This document shows positions 42,071 to 50,733 of a DNA stretch of 64,000 bases, in pieces. The position numbers were made by a program, and so were the translations under genes. Position 1 is the first letter of the stretch. Every line of letters begins with the position of its first letter. The stretch is taken from positions 29,618 through 93,617 of the forward strand of contig JAFUOY010000017.1 in NCBI GenBank assembly GCA_017481595.1. Direction: 5' to 3'. This DNA comes from Clostridia bacterium. GTDB taxonomy: Bacteria > Bacillota > Clostridia > Oscillospirales > CAG-272. Under the pieces are notes generated by a model. The model made no database searches, was not told where the DNA came from, and saw only the letters and a list, made by a program, of their open reading frames with translations.

Positions 42071-44398
42071 TTAAACCGCCTTTTTGACGATGGCTATACT
42101 TACGCTGCGGTCGTCAGCGGGCACACCTCGTTCCTTTGCCCTTTCAATAATTTTCTTGGGGAGGGTGTCGATATTTTTAATATCCGCCTCGGAAAGAAGC
42201 TCACATATCCAGCCTACGTCCTCCTCGGATGCGCAGATTCCGTCGCTTACCATAGTTATCATATCGTCCTCACGAAGGTCAAAGTCAAGCTGCTCCGCAT
42301 CGGGCGCCTTCATAATTCCTATGGGGGCGGTCTTTGAGGTAAGCTTAAACACCTTGTCATCCCTTTTTATAAAAGATGGGGCGGCGCCGCTTTTTATAAA
42401 GCAGCCCTTACCGCTTGCAAGGTCGATCTCAAAAAGGTCAACGGTGGAGGAGCATTCCGTGTGCTTGTTCCGTATAAAGCTGTTTGCCATGGATAACGCG
42501 ATCTCCTTGTCGGGATGGTGGATAAGAAGCCTTTTTAAAAACTCCGCGCACATTTTCGACGTGGCGGACGCCTCACTTCCCGAGCCCATTCCGTCGCAGA
42601 TAAGCATATAAAATTTATTGTCCTTTGATGAAAATGAGTACACGGTGTCGCCGTTTTGGTCCTCCTTTTCCGCCTTTGATGAAAGATATACGCTCTTTGC
42701 GGAAAATGATATACTGCTTTCTGCGTACATTGTACAGTAGGGAGATACACCGTCAAAGGAGGGCTGAGTTATTTTGCATCCAATGGATCTTTCAATCTCC
42801 TCAATAAGGGCGGAGGTTTTGCATTTTGAACCCTCTTTGTCCACCCCTGTGGCGATAATTCGCTTTTTTCTGCCCCCGTATACCCCTATTTTGTCACAGA
42901 TGAAGCCTATGGTATCAACGCTTCTTCTTACCTTGTCCGTAAGGATATCGTCTATTAAAACGTCCTCCTCTATCTTTCCCGACTCTCGGGAGAGCATTTT
43001 AGATATGCTTTCAAAATCGGAGCCGATTATTTCTAATTTGTCGTTTTTAAAGAGGGCGTCCTCCTCCTCCTTGCTCCTTTGATTTATCCTTTCGATTATT
43101 ATGTCGATATTGGGACAGCGGTGGAGGAATTTCTCGTCTATGTCCGTCTTGTTTACGTATTTTTTGTAATAGGAGGCGGCGCACATCTTTTCAATATTTT
43201 CCTTAGTGGTGGAAACGTCCTTATCCCAGCAAATGCTTCTTTTCGGACAAGAATAACAGTTGCTTTCGCATATCTGCAGACAGCTGTCGTACCTTGCATC
43301 AATGCTGATGGTCCTCTGATTAGTGCCGAAATCGTAAAGAAGCTTTGATATCTCCATTAAGGAATCGGACACCTGGGTAAAGCTTTCCTTTATCCTTTCT
43401 CCCTTCTTTTGAGAAAGCACCTCGTTTACCGTCGCTCCCTCACGGCTTGAGGAGGCGAAGGAAAGACGGGGCAAAACTTCGAATTTAAGGAGAGGATACA
43501 TAGCGAGGGAGGAAAAGAGAAGCTCGGGCACTAAATATACGATAGCCTGGTAGCCCGAGGTAAATATACCGTAGCCCACGCTTATAAAAAAGCCGCTCAT
43601 TATGGCAAGAAACACGGAAAAACGCCACAAAAATCCCGATGCTATTGCGCTTATGGCAAATATAGGGGCAAAGGCGATATCCTGGCTTATGCCGAGAAGA
43701 GCGCCAAAGGCTCCGCTTTTTGCGGGAGAAATGTTTTTTGATGCGTAAAGAATAAGTGAATAGGAGAAGATAAGAGAAATATCAAGCCCGAAAAGTTCCA
43801 CACCCTTAAGAGCGTAAATGATCATAAATGACAGGGTGCTTATGGCAACGGTCCTTCTCGGAGACGCCCCCTCATCATAAAGACCGCAAAGAGCGTAGGT
43901 AAGAATTGGAGTCACCACCGTAAAAAAGGCAAGAACAAAAATTTCGTAATAGGAAAAGTCGGAGATAACTACCGTATATATGCTTACTCCCAGGGCGGCA
44001 AAGGCGCTTATCGCCACACGCACTCCCACATTTTCCTTGAAAAACGAGGCAACAAGCTCTCTTTGTCCCTCCGTATTAAGTCCCACGGTCTTTGTTTTAT
44101 CCCCGCTTAACCATAAGGATCCTACAACGCGGATAGCCATTATAGCGCAAAGACAAAGGGCGTAGGTAAGGCTGCCGTCCATATTGAAGTATACGGATAC
44201 AAGGCTTCCTGCAAAGATAAATACGGCGTTTGTTCTGCAGGAGGACAAAAGGGCAAGGGAAAATGGATGAATATCAAAAATGAATTTTACGGGAGTGAGA
44301 AAGAATCCGAGCAAAAAGGCAAGGCATTGGATAAGCGCCGTGCGTATCTCCTTGCCGGGCTTAAGCCTTTCCTTCAGCATTATGTGTGTTTTATTCAT
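42071..44398 (-). CDS. spoIIE: stage II sporulation protein E, PP2C phosphatase
   Basis: ATG at 44398 is chosen for the GGAGG site; an open frame continues to 44446. The 775-residue protein has about ten N-terminal helices (residues about 20-310), a central cytoplasmic region with a cysteine cluster (CLQICESNCYSCPKRSICW) and a C-terminal PP2C domain (ICDGMGSGSEASATSKMCAEFLKRLL; TMVSDGI). SpoIIE dephosphorylates SpoIIAA to activate sigma-F in the forespore and binds FtsZ. Its presence shows the organism descends from endospore formers. Confidence 0.96.
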   Translation of the reverse strand: MNKTHIMLKERLKPGKEIRTALIQCLAFLLGFFLTPVKFIFDIHPFSLALLSSCRTNAVFIFAGSLVSVYFNMDGSLTYALCLCAIMAIRVVGSLWLSGDKTKTVGLNTEGQRELVASFFKENVGVRVAISAFAALGVSIYTVVISDFSYYEIFVLAFFTVVTPILTYALCGLYDEGASPRRTVAISTLSFMIIYALKGVELFGLDISLIFSYSLILYASKNISPAKSGAFGALLGISQDIAFAPIFAISAIASGFLWRFSVFLAIMSGFFISVGYGIFTSGYQAIVYLVPELLFSSLAMYPLLKFEVLPRLSFASSSREGATVNEVLSQKKGERIKESFTQVSDSLMEISKLLYDFGTNQRTISIDARYDSCLQICESNCYSCPKRSICWDKDVSTTKENIEKMCAASYYKKYVNKTDIDEKFLHRCPNIDIIIERINQRSKEEEDALFKNDKLEIIGSDFESISKMLSRESGKIEEDVLIDDILTDKVRRSVDTIGFICDKIGVYGGRKKRIIATGVDKEGSKCKTSALIEEIERSIGCKITQPSFDGVSPYCTMYAESSISFSAKSVYLSSKAEKEDQNGDTVYSFSSKDNKFYMLICDGMGSGSEASATSKMCAEFLKRLLIHHPDKEIALSMANSFIRNKHTECSSTVDLFEIDLASGKGCFIKSGAAPSFIKRDDKVFKLTSKTAPIGIMKAPDAEQLDFDLREDDMITMVSDGICASEEDVGWICELLSEADIKNIDTLPKKIIERAKERGVPADDRSVSIAIVKKAV

Positions 44399-44431
44399 AA
44401 TTTTTCCTCCGTGTGAATATATTTGTATCTC

Positions 44432-44478
44432 ATTATACAACCGCATAAGCGAAAAACACGTTGGATTTTGCTGTCGGG
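44432..44478 (-). promoter_or_regulatory. candidate spoIIE promoter with a weak Spo0A-box-like site
   Basis: On the minus strand TATAAT (44437-44432) lies 34 bp before the start and lacks a good -35 box at 17 bp, as expected for an activated promoter. A sequence resembling a Spo0A box (TGTCGGG on the plus strand, 44472-44478; consensus TGTCGAA) is 34 bp upstream. Confidence 0.35.
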
Positions 44479-44565
44479 AATGTTGAGATTTAAAGGGTTT
44501 TACGGTGGAATGGGCGTAAAATAAGACATAAGGTCACTTTTACACGAAAAAATAAGATGAAATTA

Positions 44566-44594
44566 TTGAATTTTTTTGAAAAAAGAGGTAAAAT
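44566..44594 (+). promoter_or_regulatory. promoter of the SLOG-family gene
   Basis: TTGAAT (44566-44571), 17 bp, TAAAAT (44589-44594), 32 bp before the ATG at 44626. Confidence 0.6.
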
Positions 44595-44625
44595 AAAACG
44601 GATAACAAAGGAAAGGATGTGTCAT

Positions 44626-45147
44626 ATGAAGGAGCTTAATCGCATAAATACGGTCTGCTTTACGGGACACCGTATCATAGGGGCGGATTTTGATGAAAAA
44701 GCGTTTAAAATGGCGATTGACGTTGCATTGAGAAACGGCTTTGATACCTTTATCTGCGGCGGCGCTCTCGGATTTGACACCTACGCGGCAGAGGAGATAA
44801 TCAAGCTTAAAAAATCCCATCCCGAAATAGAGCTGCACCTGTATCTGCCCTGTAAGGATCAGGAGGCGCGCTGGAGCGAAAGGGATAAGGAAAAATATTA
44901 TGAGATACTCAAATGCGCGGATCACGTGGACTGTCCCGACACCCCTTACTACGACGGATGTATGCGTGCGCGCAATTACAAAATGGTGGATAATTCCTCC
45001 CTTTGCATTTCCTACCTCAGGGATAACGTAAAAAGCGGTACGGCGCAGACCGTGCGCTACGCCTGTCAGAGTGGACTTTTTCTCTGTAATCTTTCCGCCT
45101 CAAAGGATAGCTGCTTTTTTGAAATCAAGGAAAAATACTTCAGATAG
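44626..45147 (+). CDS. SLOG family protein (DUF1273/YpsA-like)
   Basis: ATG at 44626 (or 44617 three codons earlier) behind AAGGAAAGG gives about 173 residues. The Rossmann-like SLOG motifs are present: VCFTGHRII at the N terminus and FICGGALGFDTYAAEEII in the nucleotide-binding loop, then ELHLYLPCKDQEARWSERDKEKY and LRDNVKSGTAQTVRYAC. SLOG proteins bind nucleotides or ADP-ribose-like ligands; YpsA affects cell division in Bacillus. Monocistronic. Confidence 0.85.
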   Translation: MKELNRINTVCFTGHRIIGADFDEKAFKMAIDVALRNGFDTFICGGALGFDTYAAEEIIKLKKSHPEIELHLYLPCKDQEARWSERDKEKYYEILKCADHVDCPDTPYYDGCMRARNYKMVDNSSLCISYLRDNVKSGTAQTVRYACQSGLFLCNLSASKDSCFFEIKEKYFR

Positions 45148-45162
45148 ATCGCAATTACACAG

Positions 45163-45212
45163 TAAAATAATCAGCCGATACGGACTTGATATCCTATCGG
45201 CTGATTATTTTA
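45163..45212 (+). terminator. terminator of the SLOG gene
   Basis: A perfect 18-bp stem TAAAATAATCAGCCGATA (45163-45180) with 45195-45212 and a 14-nt loop. The A/T-rich foot can serve either strand. Confidence 0.85.
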
Positions 45213-45289
45213 AAAACGCCACTTAACAGTCGCGTGGTTCAATGGAGGTCAACCGATGAAATAAAGGAAAATAAAAATTGGAGGAAGAA

Positions 45290-45415
45290 GCCTTCCCTAA
45301 GTAAGGGAAGGTGGATGCGAAGCAGACGGATGAGTATGTATCTAAAAGAAACTAACTTAAAAGGGCATACTCATCCACCACTAACGTGGTCCCCCTTCCC
45401 TTACTTAGGGAAGGC
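45290..45415. repeat. 126-bp inverted-repeat element with perfect 22-bp ends
   Basis: Positions 45290-45311 (GCCTTCCCTAAGTAAGGGAA...) and 45394-45415 are exact reverse complements; each arm is itself almost palindromic. The interior begins with GGTGGATGCGAAGCAGACGGATGAG, the same core seen in the 12171 and 22041 repeats, mirrored by CTCATCCACC on the right. No frame. It occupies most of the gap between the SLOG gene and livK. Confidence 0.75.
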
Positions 45416-45528
45416 ATAGATAAGACTCGCTTTTGCAGGGGGACGTTTTGTTTATACTGTCAACCAACATAATGCATATTTATGCAATGTATACAAAAAA
45501 ATTATGTAAAAATTGTTAAAAATATGGG

Positions 45529-45557
45529 TTGACTAAAGAAAATCCTTGTGATATAAT
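45529..45557 (+). promoter_or_regulatory. promoter of the liv operon
   Basis: TTGACT (45529-45534), 17 bp, TATAAT (45552-45557), 45 bp before the livK start. Confidence 0.78.
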
Positions 45558-45601
45558 AGATGCATATTTTTTATTTTTTTATATTAAGGAGATCATTCAC
45601 A

Positions 45602-46765
45602 ATGAAAAAGACATTTGTTAAAGTATTGTGCCTTGCTTTCGTTGCTTTGTTGACACTCAGCTGCTTTACAGCTTGCGGCGGCAGCGAAGAGGCATATGTA
45701 ATCGGTGTATCCGGTCCTGTTACAGGTCCTGCCGCAGTTTACGGCGAGGCTGTAAAGAACTCTGCTCAGATGGCAGTTGATGAAATCAACGCTAAGGGCG
45801 GACTCAACGGCGTTAAGTTCAAGCTTGTATTCCTTGATGACAAGCACGACGCAGGTAACATTTCCACAAACTACGCTTCCCTCGTAGAGCAGGGTATGCA
45901 GGTTTCTCTCGGTACAGTTACAACTGCTCCCGGTCTTGAATTCACCAAGTACGCTAAGCAGGATAACGTATTCTTCCTCACACCCTCCGCTTCCGGTGAC
46001 AAGATTCCCGAGTTTGCAAACGGCTACCAGATGTGCTTCGCTGACGGTAACCAGGGTGCAGTAGCTGCTAACTACGTTAACAGCCTTTTCACATCCGCTA
46101 AGACAATTGGTATCCTTTACAACTCCGCAGACCCCTATTCAAAGGGTATCTACGATCAGTTCAAGGCTGCTCTTAACGAAAACATCACAACTATCGACGC
46201 TGCATTCACAGATGACAAGACAGCAGACTTCAGCGGTCAGATCAACCAGCTCAAGGATTGCGACTTCATCTTTATGCCTATCTACTACACACCCGCTTCC
46301 ACATTTATGAAGCAGGCTAAGGATATCGTTCCCGCTAACGCTGTTTACTACGGCTGCGACGGTCTTGACGGTATCGACTCCGCTATCGAGGGCTTCAACA
46401 TCAACGAGATCCCTCAGGAGGTTTCTATGCTTTCTCACTTCAACTCCAAGGCAACAGACGGCGCTGCTAAGGAATTCGTAGACAAGTACGTTGCTAAGTA
46501 CGGCAGCGGCACACTCAACCAGTTCGGCGCTTCCGCATACGACTGCATATACGCTCTCTACAACGCAATGAAGGCTGCTATCGACGGCGGTAAGGATATT
46601 CCCGCTGACATCTCCGCAAGCGACCTTTGCGAGATCCTTAAGGCTGAATTCAACGGTGACTTCAAGTTCTCCGGCGTAACAGGTAATGACATTACATGGC
46701 AGGATAACGGCTACGTTCAGAAGGACGCAGTTAAGTACATCGTTAAGGCTGCAAACGCACAATAA
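45602..46765 (+). CDS. livK: branched-chain amino acid ABC transporter, binding lipoprotein LivK
   Basis: ATG at 45602 has AAGGAG upstream; 387 residues. The signal peptide has lipobox FTAC (Cys21). The mature part is a type I periplasmic-binding fold of the LivK family: IGVSGPVTGPAAVYGEAVKNSAQMAVDEINAKGG, VTTAPGLEFTKYAKQDNVFFLTPSAS, GASAYDCIYALYNAMKAA. It binds leucine/isoleucine/valine or related amino acids outside the membrane and is the first gene of the livKHMGF operon. The codon pattern is strongly biased, consistent with high expression. Confidence 0.94.
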   Translation: MKKTFVKVLCLAFVALLTLSCFTACGGSEEAYVIGVSGPVTGPAAVYGEAVKNSAQMAVDEINAKGGLNGVKFKLVFLDDKHDAGNISTNYASLVEQGMQVSLGTVTTAPGLEFTKYAKQDNVFFLTPSASGDKIPEFANGYQMCFADGNQGAVAANYVNSLFTSAKTIGILYNSADPYSKGIYDQFKAALNENITTIDAAFTDDKTADFSGQINQLKDCDFIFMPIYYTPASTFMKQAKDIVPANAVYYGCDGLDGIDSAIEGFNINEIPQEVSMLSHFNSKATDGAAKEFVDKYVAKYGSGTLNQFGASAYDCIYALYNAMKAAIDGGKDIPADISASDLCEILKAEFNGDFKFSGVTGNDITWQDNGYVQKDAVKYIVKAANAQ

Positions 46766-46831
46766 TCTACTACGGTTTGCTGACGTGGATTTTTCCGCGT
46801 CAGCAAATTTGAACATATAGGAGAATAATCA

Positions 46832-47701
46832 ATGAATTTTATCACTAACCTTATCGGCGGCTTAAGCCTTGGCGGTATTTACGCTATGATCGCGCTTGGC
46901 TACACTATGGTATACGGTATTGCAAAAATGCTTAACTTTGCTCACGGTGATATTATAATGGTCGGCGGCTATACCATTCTTGTATTTACTGCAAGAAGCG
47001 TGCATCCCATCATTGCCATCATCCTTTCCGTAATATTCTGCGTAGCCCTTGGCATTTCTGTTGAAAAGGTTGCATACAAGCCCCTTCGCGGCTCCTCTCC
47101 TCTTGCTGTTCTTATCACAGCCATCGGCGTAAGCTACCTTTTGCAGAGCCTTGCGCAGATGATCTTCGGCTCAGGAACAAAGATGGTGCAGGGTCTTGAC
47201 CTCGGCAGCTTTTCAATCGGCTCACTCAAAATCGGCGTTTCCACAGTAGTTACTCTTATTGCCTGCTTTATGGTAATGATCGCTCTTAACCTTTTTGTAA
47301 AGTATACGAGAATCGGTAGAGCAATGGTTGCCGTATCTGAGGATAAGGGCGCGGCTCAGCTTATGGGTATCAACGTAAACTTTATTATTATGATCACCTT
47401 TGCAATAGGCTCCGCTCTTGCCGCTCTTGCAGGTACGTTCTACCTTATGCGCTCACCCAGTATGTACAGCACATTCGGTTCACTTCCCGGTATCAAGGCG
47501 TTTGCCGCAGCCGTTATCGGCGGTATCGGTTCCATCCCCGGCGCTATGCTCGGCGGTATTCTTCTCGGCGTTGTTGAGGTATTTGCGGGCGCTTCCGTCC
47601 TCGGTCCTTATACAGACGCTATAGAGTTCGCTATTCTTATCGTTATCTTACTCGTTAAGCCTACGGGCTTCCTCGGTAAGAAGAGAAGGGAGAAGGTATA
47701 A
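46832..47701 (+). CDS. livH: branched-chain amino acid ABC transporter permease LivH
   Basis: 289 residues, about eight helices. The family block GLSLGGIYAMIALGYTMVYG at the N terminus and the cytoplasmic coupling loop AMVAVSEDKGAAQLMGINV are diagnostic. It overlaps livM by 1 bp. ATG behind AGGAG. Confidence 0.94.
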   Translation: MNFITNLIGGLSLGGIYAMIALGYTMVYGIAKMLNFAHGDIIMVGGYTILVFTARSVHPIIAIILSVIFCVALGISVEKVAYKPLRGSSPLAVLITAIGVSYLLQSLAQMIFGSGTKMVQGLDLGSFSIGSLKIGVSTVVTLIACFMVMIALNLFVKYTRIGRAMVAVSEDKGAAQLMGINVNFIIMITFAIGSALAALAGTFYLMRSPSMYSTFGSLPGIKAFAAAVIGGIGSIPGAMLGGILLGVVEVFAGASVLGPYTDAIEFAILIVILLVKPTGFLGKKRREKV

Positions 47702-48843
47702 TGAAGTTTGTAAAGCATTATTTGAATTATACGGTTATCGGCGCCTTCACAATTATTTTTGCAATACTTTCTCTTACGGGTAATCTTTCCGCATCCTACG
47801 CATACCTTTTTGAAAAGGTGGCTATAAGCATTATTCTTGCAGTATCCTTGGGTCTTGTAGTCGGCTTCCTTGGTGAGCTTTCTCTCGGCCACGCAAGCTT
47901 TATGTGCGTTGGCGCATATCTCGGCGGTAAGGTAGCGCAGGTAATTGCAGACGCTATGGGTATTTCCGGCTCTGACAATTTCCTCATCCTTATTCTCTCC
48001 CTTGTAATAGGCGCTGCTTGCGCTGCTCTTTGCGGATTTGTTATCGGCTTGCCCGCCCTTCGTTTAAGAGGTGACTACCTTGCTATCGTTACTCTTGCCT
48101 TCGGTGAGATCGTAAGAGTTATCTTCACCAATGCGGAAAGCTTTGGCGGAGCGCAGGGTATGGGTACACCCAGATTTGACAGAAAATATCTCTTTGTAAT
48201 CGGCTTCCTTCTTGTTCTCGTTACTCTTGCAGTAATTCAGAACCTTTTGAGAAGTAAGCACGGACGCGCAATTACCGCCATCCGCGATAACGAGATCGCG
48301 GCAAAGGCAACGGGTATCAACGTAACCAAGTACAAGCTTGTCGTATTTACTCTTTCCTCTGCATTTGCAGGTATTGCAGGCGTGCTTTACAGCTACGCTA
48401 ACTTTAATATCCAGCCCTCAAAGTTCGGATATAACTACTCCATTGAAATTCTTGTAATGGTAGTTCTCGGCGGTATGGGCAGCATTAACGGCTCCATTAT
48501 CGCGGCGGCTCTCATTACTTATCTTAACACAAAGCTTCCTCTTATCCTTACAGGTGATTTGGCAGTTCTTCAGAACCTCTTCTACGCCCTCATCCTTATC
48601 GCCCTCGTTATTTATAATAACGCTCCCGCGCTTAAGGGCTTCCGCGAGAAGTACAACTTAAAGAACTTCTGGAACAAGATATTCAAGCCAAAGCACGACC
48701 CGTCCAAGATAAGAGACGATGCTGCAAGATGGGACGTTGTTCCTACCAAGATCGAGATGAACGAGGTGCTTTCCACCGATATCGTTATAGACAATATGGG
48801 TGATAACAGCGCGGACATCGGCGAGAGAGGAGGAAATAAATAA
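47701..48843 (+). CDS. livM: branched-chain amino acid ABC transporter permease LivM
   Basis: 380 residues with about nine helices. The coupling loop HGRAITAIRDNEIAAKATGINVTKYKL and GMGSINGSIIAAALITYLN identify LivM. Its C-terminal tail of about 80 residues (from FWNKIFKPKHDPSK) is longer than in most LivM proteins and is hydrophilic. It overlaps both neighbours by 1 bp. Confidence 0.93.
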   Translation: MKFVKHYLNYTVIGAFTIIFAILSLTGNLSASYAYLFEKVAISIILAVSLGLVVGFLGELSLGHASFMCVGAYLGGKVAQVIADAMGISGSDNFLILILSLVIGAACAALCGFVIGLPALRLRGDYLAIVTLAFGEIVRVIFTNAESFGGAQGMGTPRFDRKYLFVIGFLLVLVTLAVIQNLLRSKHGRAITAIRDNEIAAKATGINVTKYKLVVFTLSSAFAGIAGVLYSYANFNIQPSKFGYNYSIEILVMVVLGGMGSINGSIIAAALITYLNTKLPLILTGDLAVLQNLFYALILIALVIYNNAPALKGFREKYNLKNFWNKIFKPKHDPSKIRDDAARWDVVPTKIEMNEVLSTDIVIDNMGDNSADIGERGGNK

Positions 48844-49667
48844 TGGCAAAGCTTTTTGAAAAATTAAAAGGCAAGTCCCTCGTAAGACAGAACATCGAGA
48901 GCGATTACGTTCTTGAAACTAAGGACCTCGGTATTTCCTTCGGCGGTCTTAAGGCGGCGCAGAACGTAAACCTCAAGATAAAGAAAAACGAGATCTACGG
49001 TCTTATCGGTCCTAACGGCGCAGGTAAGACAACTATATTCAACCTTCTTACAGGTGTGTATCAGCCTACCTTTGGCACCTTCTATCTTAACGGTGAGGAG
49101 CTTAGGGGCTACGCTCAGGACAAAATCAACCATAAGGGCATTGCAAGAACCTTCCAGAACATTCGTCTTTTCAACAATATGACCGTTGTAAGAAACGTAA
49201 TGGTTGGTCTTCAGCATCAGCCCGAGTATAAATGCACTCTTGTAGAAAGCCTTCTTCGTCTCCCCAGACATTTCAAGGTTGAAAAGGCTATGAGAGAAAG
49301 AGCAAAGGAGCTTCTTGACATCTTTGGCCTTAAGGATGAAAGAAACAACCTTGCCTGCAACCTCCCCTACGGTAAGCAGAGAAAACTTGAAATTGCAAGA
49401 GCCCTTGCTACAAATCCCAAGCTCCTTCTCCTTGACGAGCCCGCAGCGGGTATGAACCCTCACGAAACTGAGGACCTTATGAACACCATCAAGCTTATCA
49501 GAGATAAGTTTGATATGACAGTTCTCCTTATTGAGCACGACCTTAAGTTTGTATCCGGTCTTTGCGACCGCGTTACAGTTCTTAACTTCGGTACCGTTCT
49601 TACGGAGGGTACTGCTCAGGAGGCGCTCAACCATCCCGACGTAATCAAAGCATATATAGGAAACTAA
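48843..49667 (+). CDS. livG: branched-chain amino acid ABC transporter ATPase LivG
   Basis: 274 residues. Walker A GPNGAGKTT, the LivG-type ARTFQNIRLF Q-loop, signature LPYGKQRKLEIARALA and Walker B LLLLDEPAAGMNP are present, then LIEHDLKFV. The first 25 residues (to SDYVLET) are an extra leader before the usual start of the domain. Co-translated with livM. Confidence 0.94.
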   Translation: MAKLFEKLKGKSLVRQNIESDYVLETKDLGISFGGLKAAQNVNLKIKKNEIYGLIGPNGAGKTTIFNLLTGVYQPTFGTFYLNGEELRGYAQDKINHKGIARTFQNIRLFNNMTVVRNVMVGLQHQPEYKCTLVESLLRLPRHFKVEKAMRERAKELLDIFGLKDERNNLACNLPYGKQRKLEIARALATNPKLLLLDEPAAGMNPHETEDLMNTIKLIRDKFDMTVLLIEHDLKFVSGLCDRVTVLNFGTVLTEGTAQEALNHPDVIKAYIGN

Positions 49668-49676
49668 GGAGGAAAT

Positions 49677-50387
49677 ATGGCACTTTTAGAGGTTAAAAAT
49701 CTTGAAGTATACTATGGCGTTATTCAAGCCATAAAGGGAATTTCCTTCGAGGTAAACAAGGGTGAGATAGTTACCCTTATCGGCGCAAACGGCGCAGGTA
49801 AAACAACTACGATGCAGAGCATTATCGGTCTTATCCACGCAAGAAGCGGAGAGATCACATATAACGGACAGCTTATCAGCGGTATGCCTGCCCATAAGAT
49901 CGTACATCTCGGTATGACACAGGTGCCCGAGGGAAGAAGAATCTTTTCCGAGCTTACGGTGTATGAAAACCTTATGATGGGCGCTTACACAAAGAAGGAT
50001 AAGGAAAAGATCAAGGAAAATCTTGACGAGATCTACGCTCTTTTCCCCAGACTTGAGGAAAGAAAGAATCAGGTAGCGGGTACTCTTTCAGGCGGTGAAC
50101 AGCAGATGCTCGCCATGGGCAGAGCGATGATGTCCAATCCCGACCTTCTTATGCTTGACGAGCCCTCAATGGGACTTTCACCCCTTCTTGTGGATCAGGT
50201 CTTTGATATTATAAAGCACTTCCACGAAAAGGGCACAACCATCCTTTTGGTAGAGCAGAACGCAAATAAATCCCTCGCTATCTCCGACAGAGCCTACGTT
50301 CTCGAAAACGGAAGAATAGTTCTTTCCGGCACAGGCGCAGAGCTTCTTGCAAGCGAGGAAATAAAGAAGGCATATCTCGGAGGCTAA
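49677..50387 (+). CDS. livF: branched-chain amino acid ABC transporter ATPase LivF
   Basis: 236 residues, with Walker A GANGAGKTT, QVPEGRRIFSELTVYENL, signature LSGGEQQMLAMGRAMM and Walker B LLMLDEPSMGLSP. It completes the five-gene transporter. A hairpin without a U-run (GTAAAGGGCTTCGGCTCTTTAC, 50388-50409) follows, so transcription may continue into the ACT-domain gene. Confidence 0.95.
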   Translation: MALLEVKNLEVYYGVIQAIKGISFEVNKGEIVTLIGANGAGKTTTMQSIIGLIHARSGEITYNGQLISGMPAHKIVHLGMTQVPEGRRIFSELTVYENLMMGAYTKKDKEKIKENLDEIYALFPRLEERKNQVAGTLSGGEQQMLAMGRAMMSNPDLLMLDEPSMGLSPLLVDQVFDIIKHFHEKGTTILLVEQNANKSLAISDRAYVLENGRIVLSGTGAELLASEEIKKAYLGG

Positions 50388-50451
50388 GTAAAGGGCTTCG
50401 GCTCTTTACTGCTTCCTTAATACTTTAATACTTTGTTAAAGGAAGAAAAAC

Positions 50452-50721
50452 ATGAAAGCGGTAATTACAGTTATAGGTAAGGATAACGTTGGAATTATTT
50501 CCGCAATAAGCGGCGAATGCGCAAAGAACGGCGTTAATATCGTTGATATTACGCAAAGCGTTCTTCAGGACTATTTCGCTATGATCATGCTTGTGGAAAT
50601 AGATAATATGAATGTTAATCTGGTTCAGTTCCAGAATGCGCTTTCCGCTATCGGTACGGAGAAGGGTCTTGATATCCGCGTAATGCACGAGGATATCTTT
50701 AACGCTATGCACCGTATTTAA
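50452..50721 (+). CDS. ACT domain protein (UPF0237 type)
   Basis: An 89-residue single ACT domain: MKAVITVIGKDNVGIISAIS at the N terminus (beta-alpha with the Gly-containing ligand loop) and VDITQSVLQDYFAMIMLVEID. ACT domains bind amino acids and regulate metabolism. UPF0237 proteins are regularly encoded just before a DUF711 gene, as here with a 12-bp gap, so the pair probably acts together. Confidence 0.92.
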   Translation: MKAVITVIGKDNVGIISAISGECAKNGVNIVDITQSVLQDYFAMIMLVEIDNMNVNLVQFQNALSAIGTEKGLDIRVMHEDIFNAMHRI

Positions 50722-50733
50722 TGAGGTGGAAAT

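Noticed and set aside
48864-49634. Open frame of 256 codons antisense to livG
   Set aside because: The plus strand has perfect ABC ATPase motifs; the antisense frame has none.
50388-50409. Terminator between livF and the ACT gene
   Set aside because: The stem is good but no U-run follows, so it is not called as a terminator.
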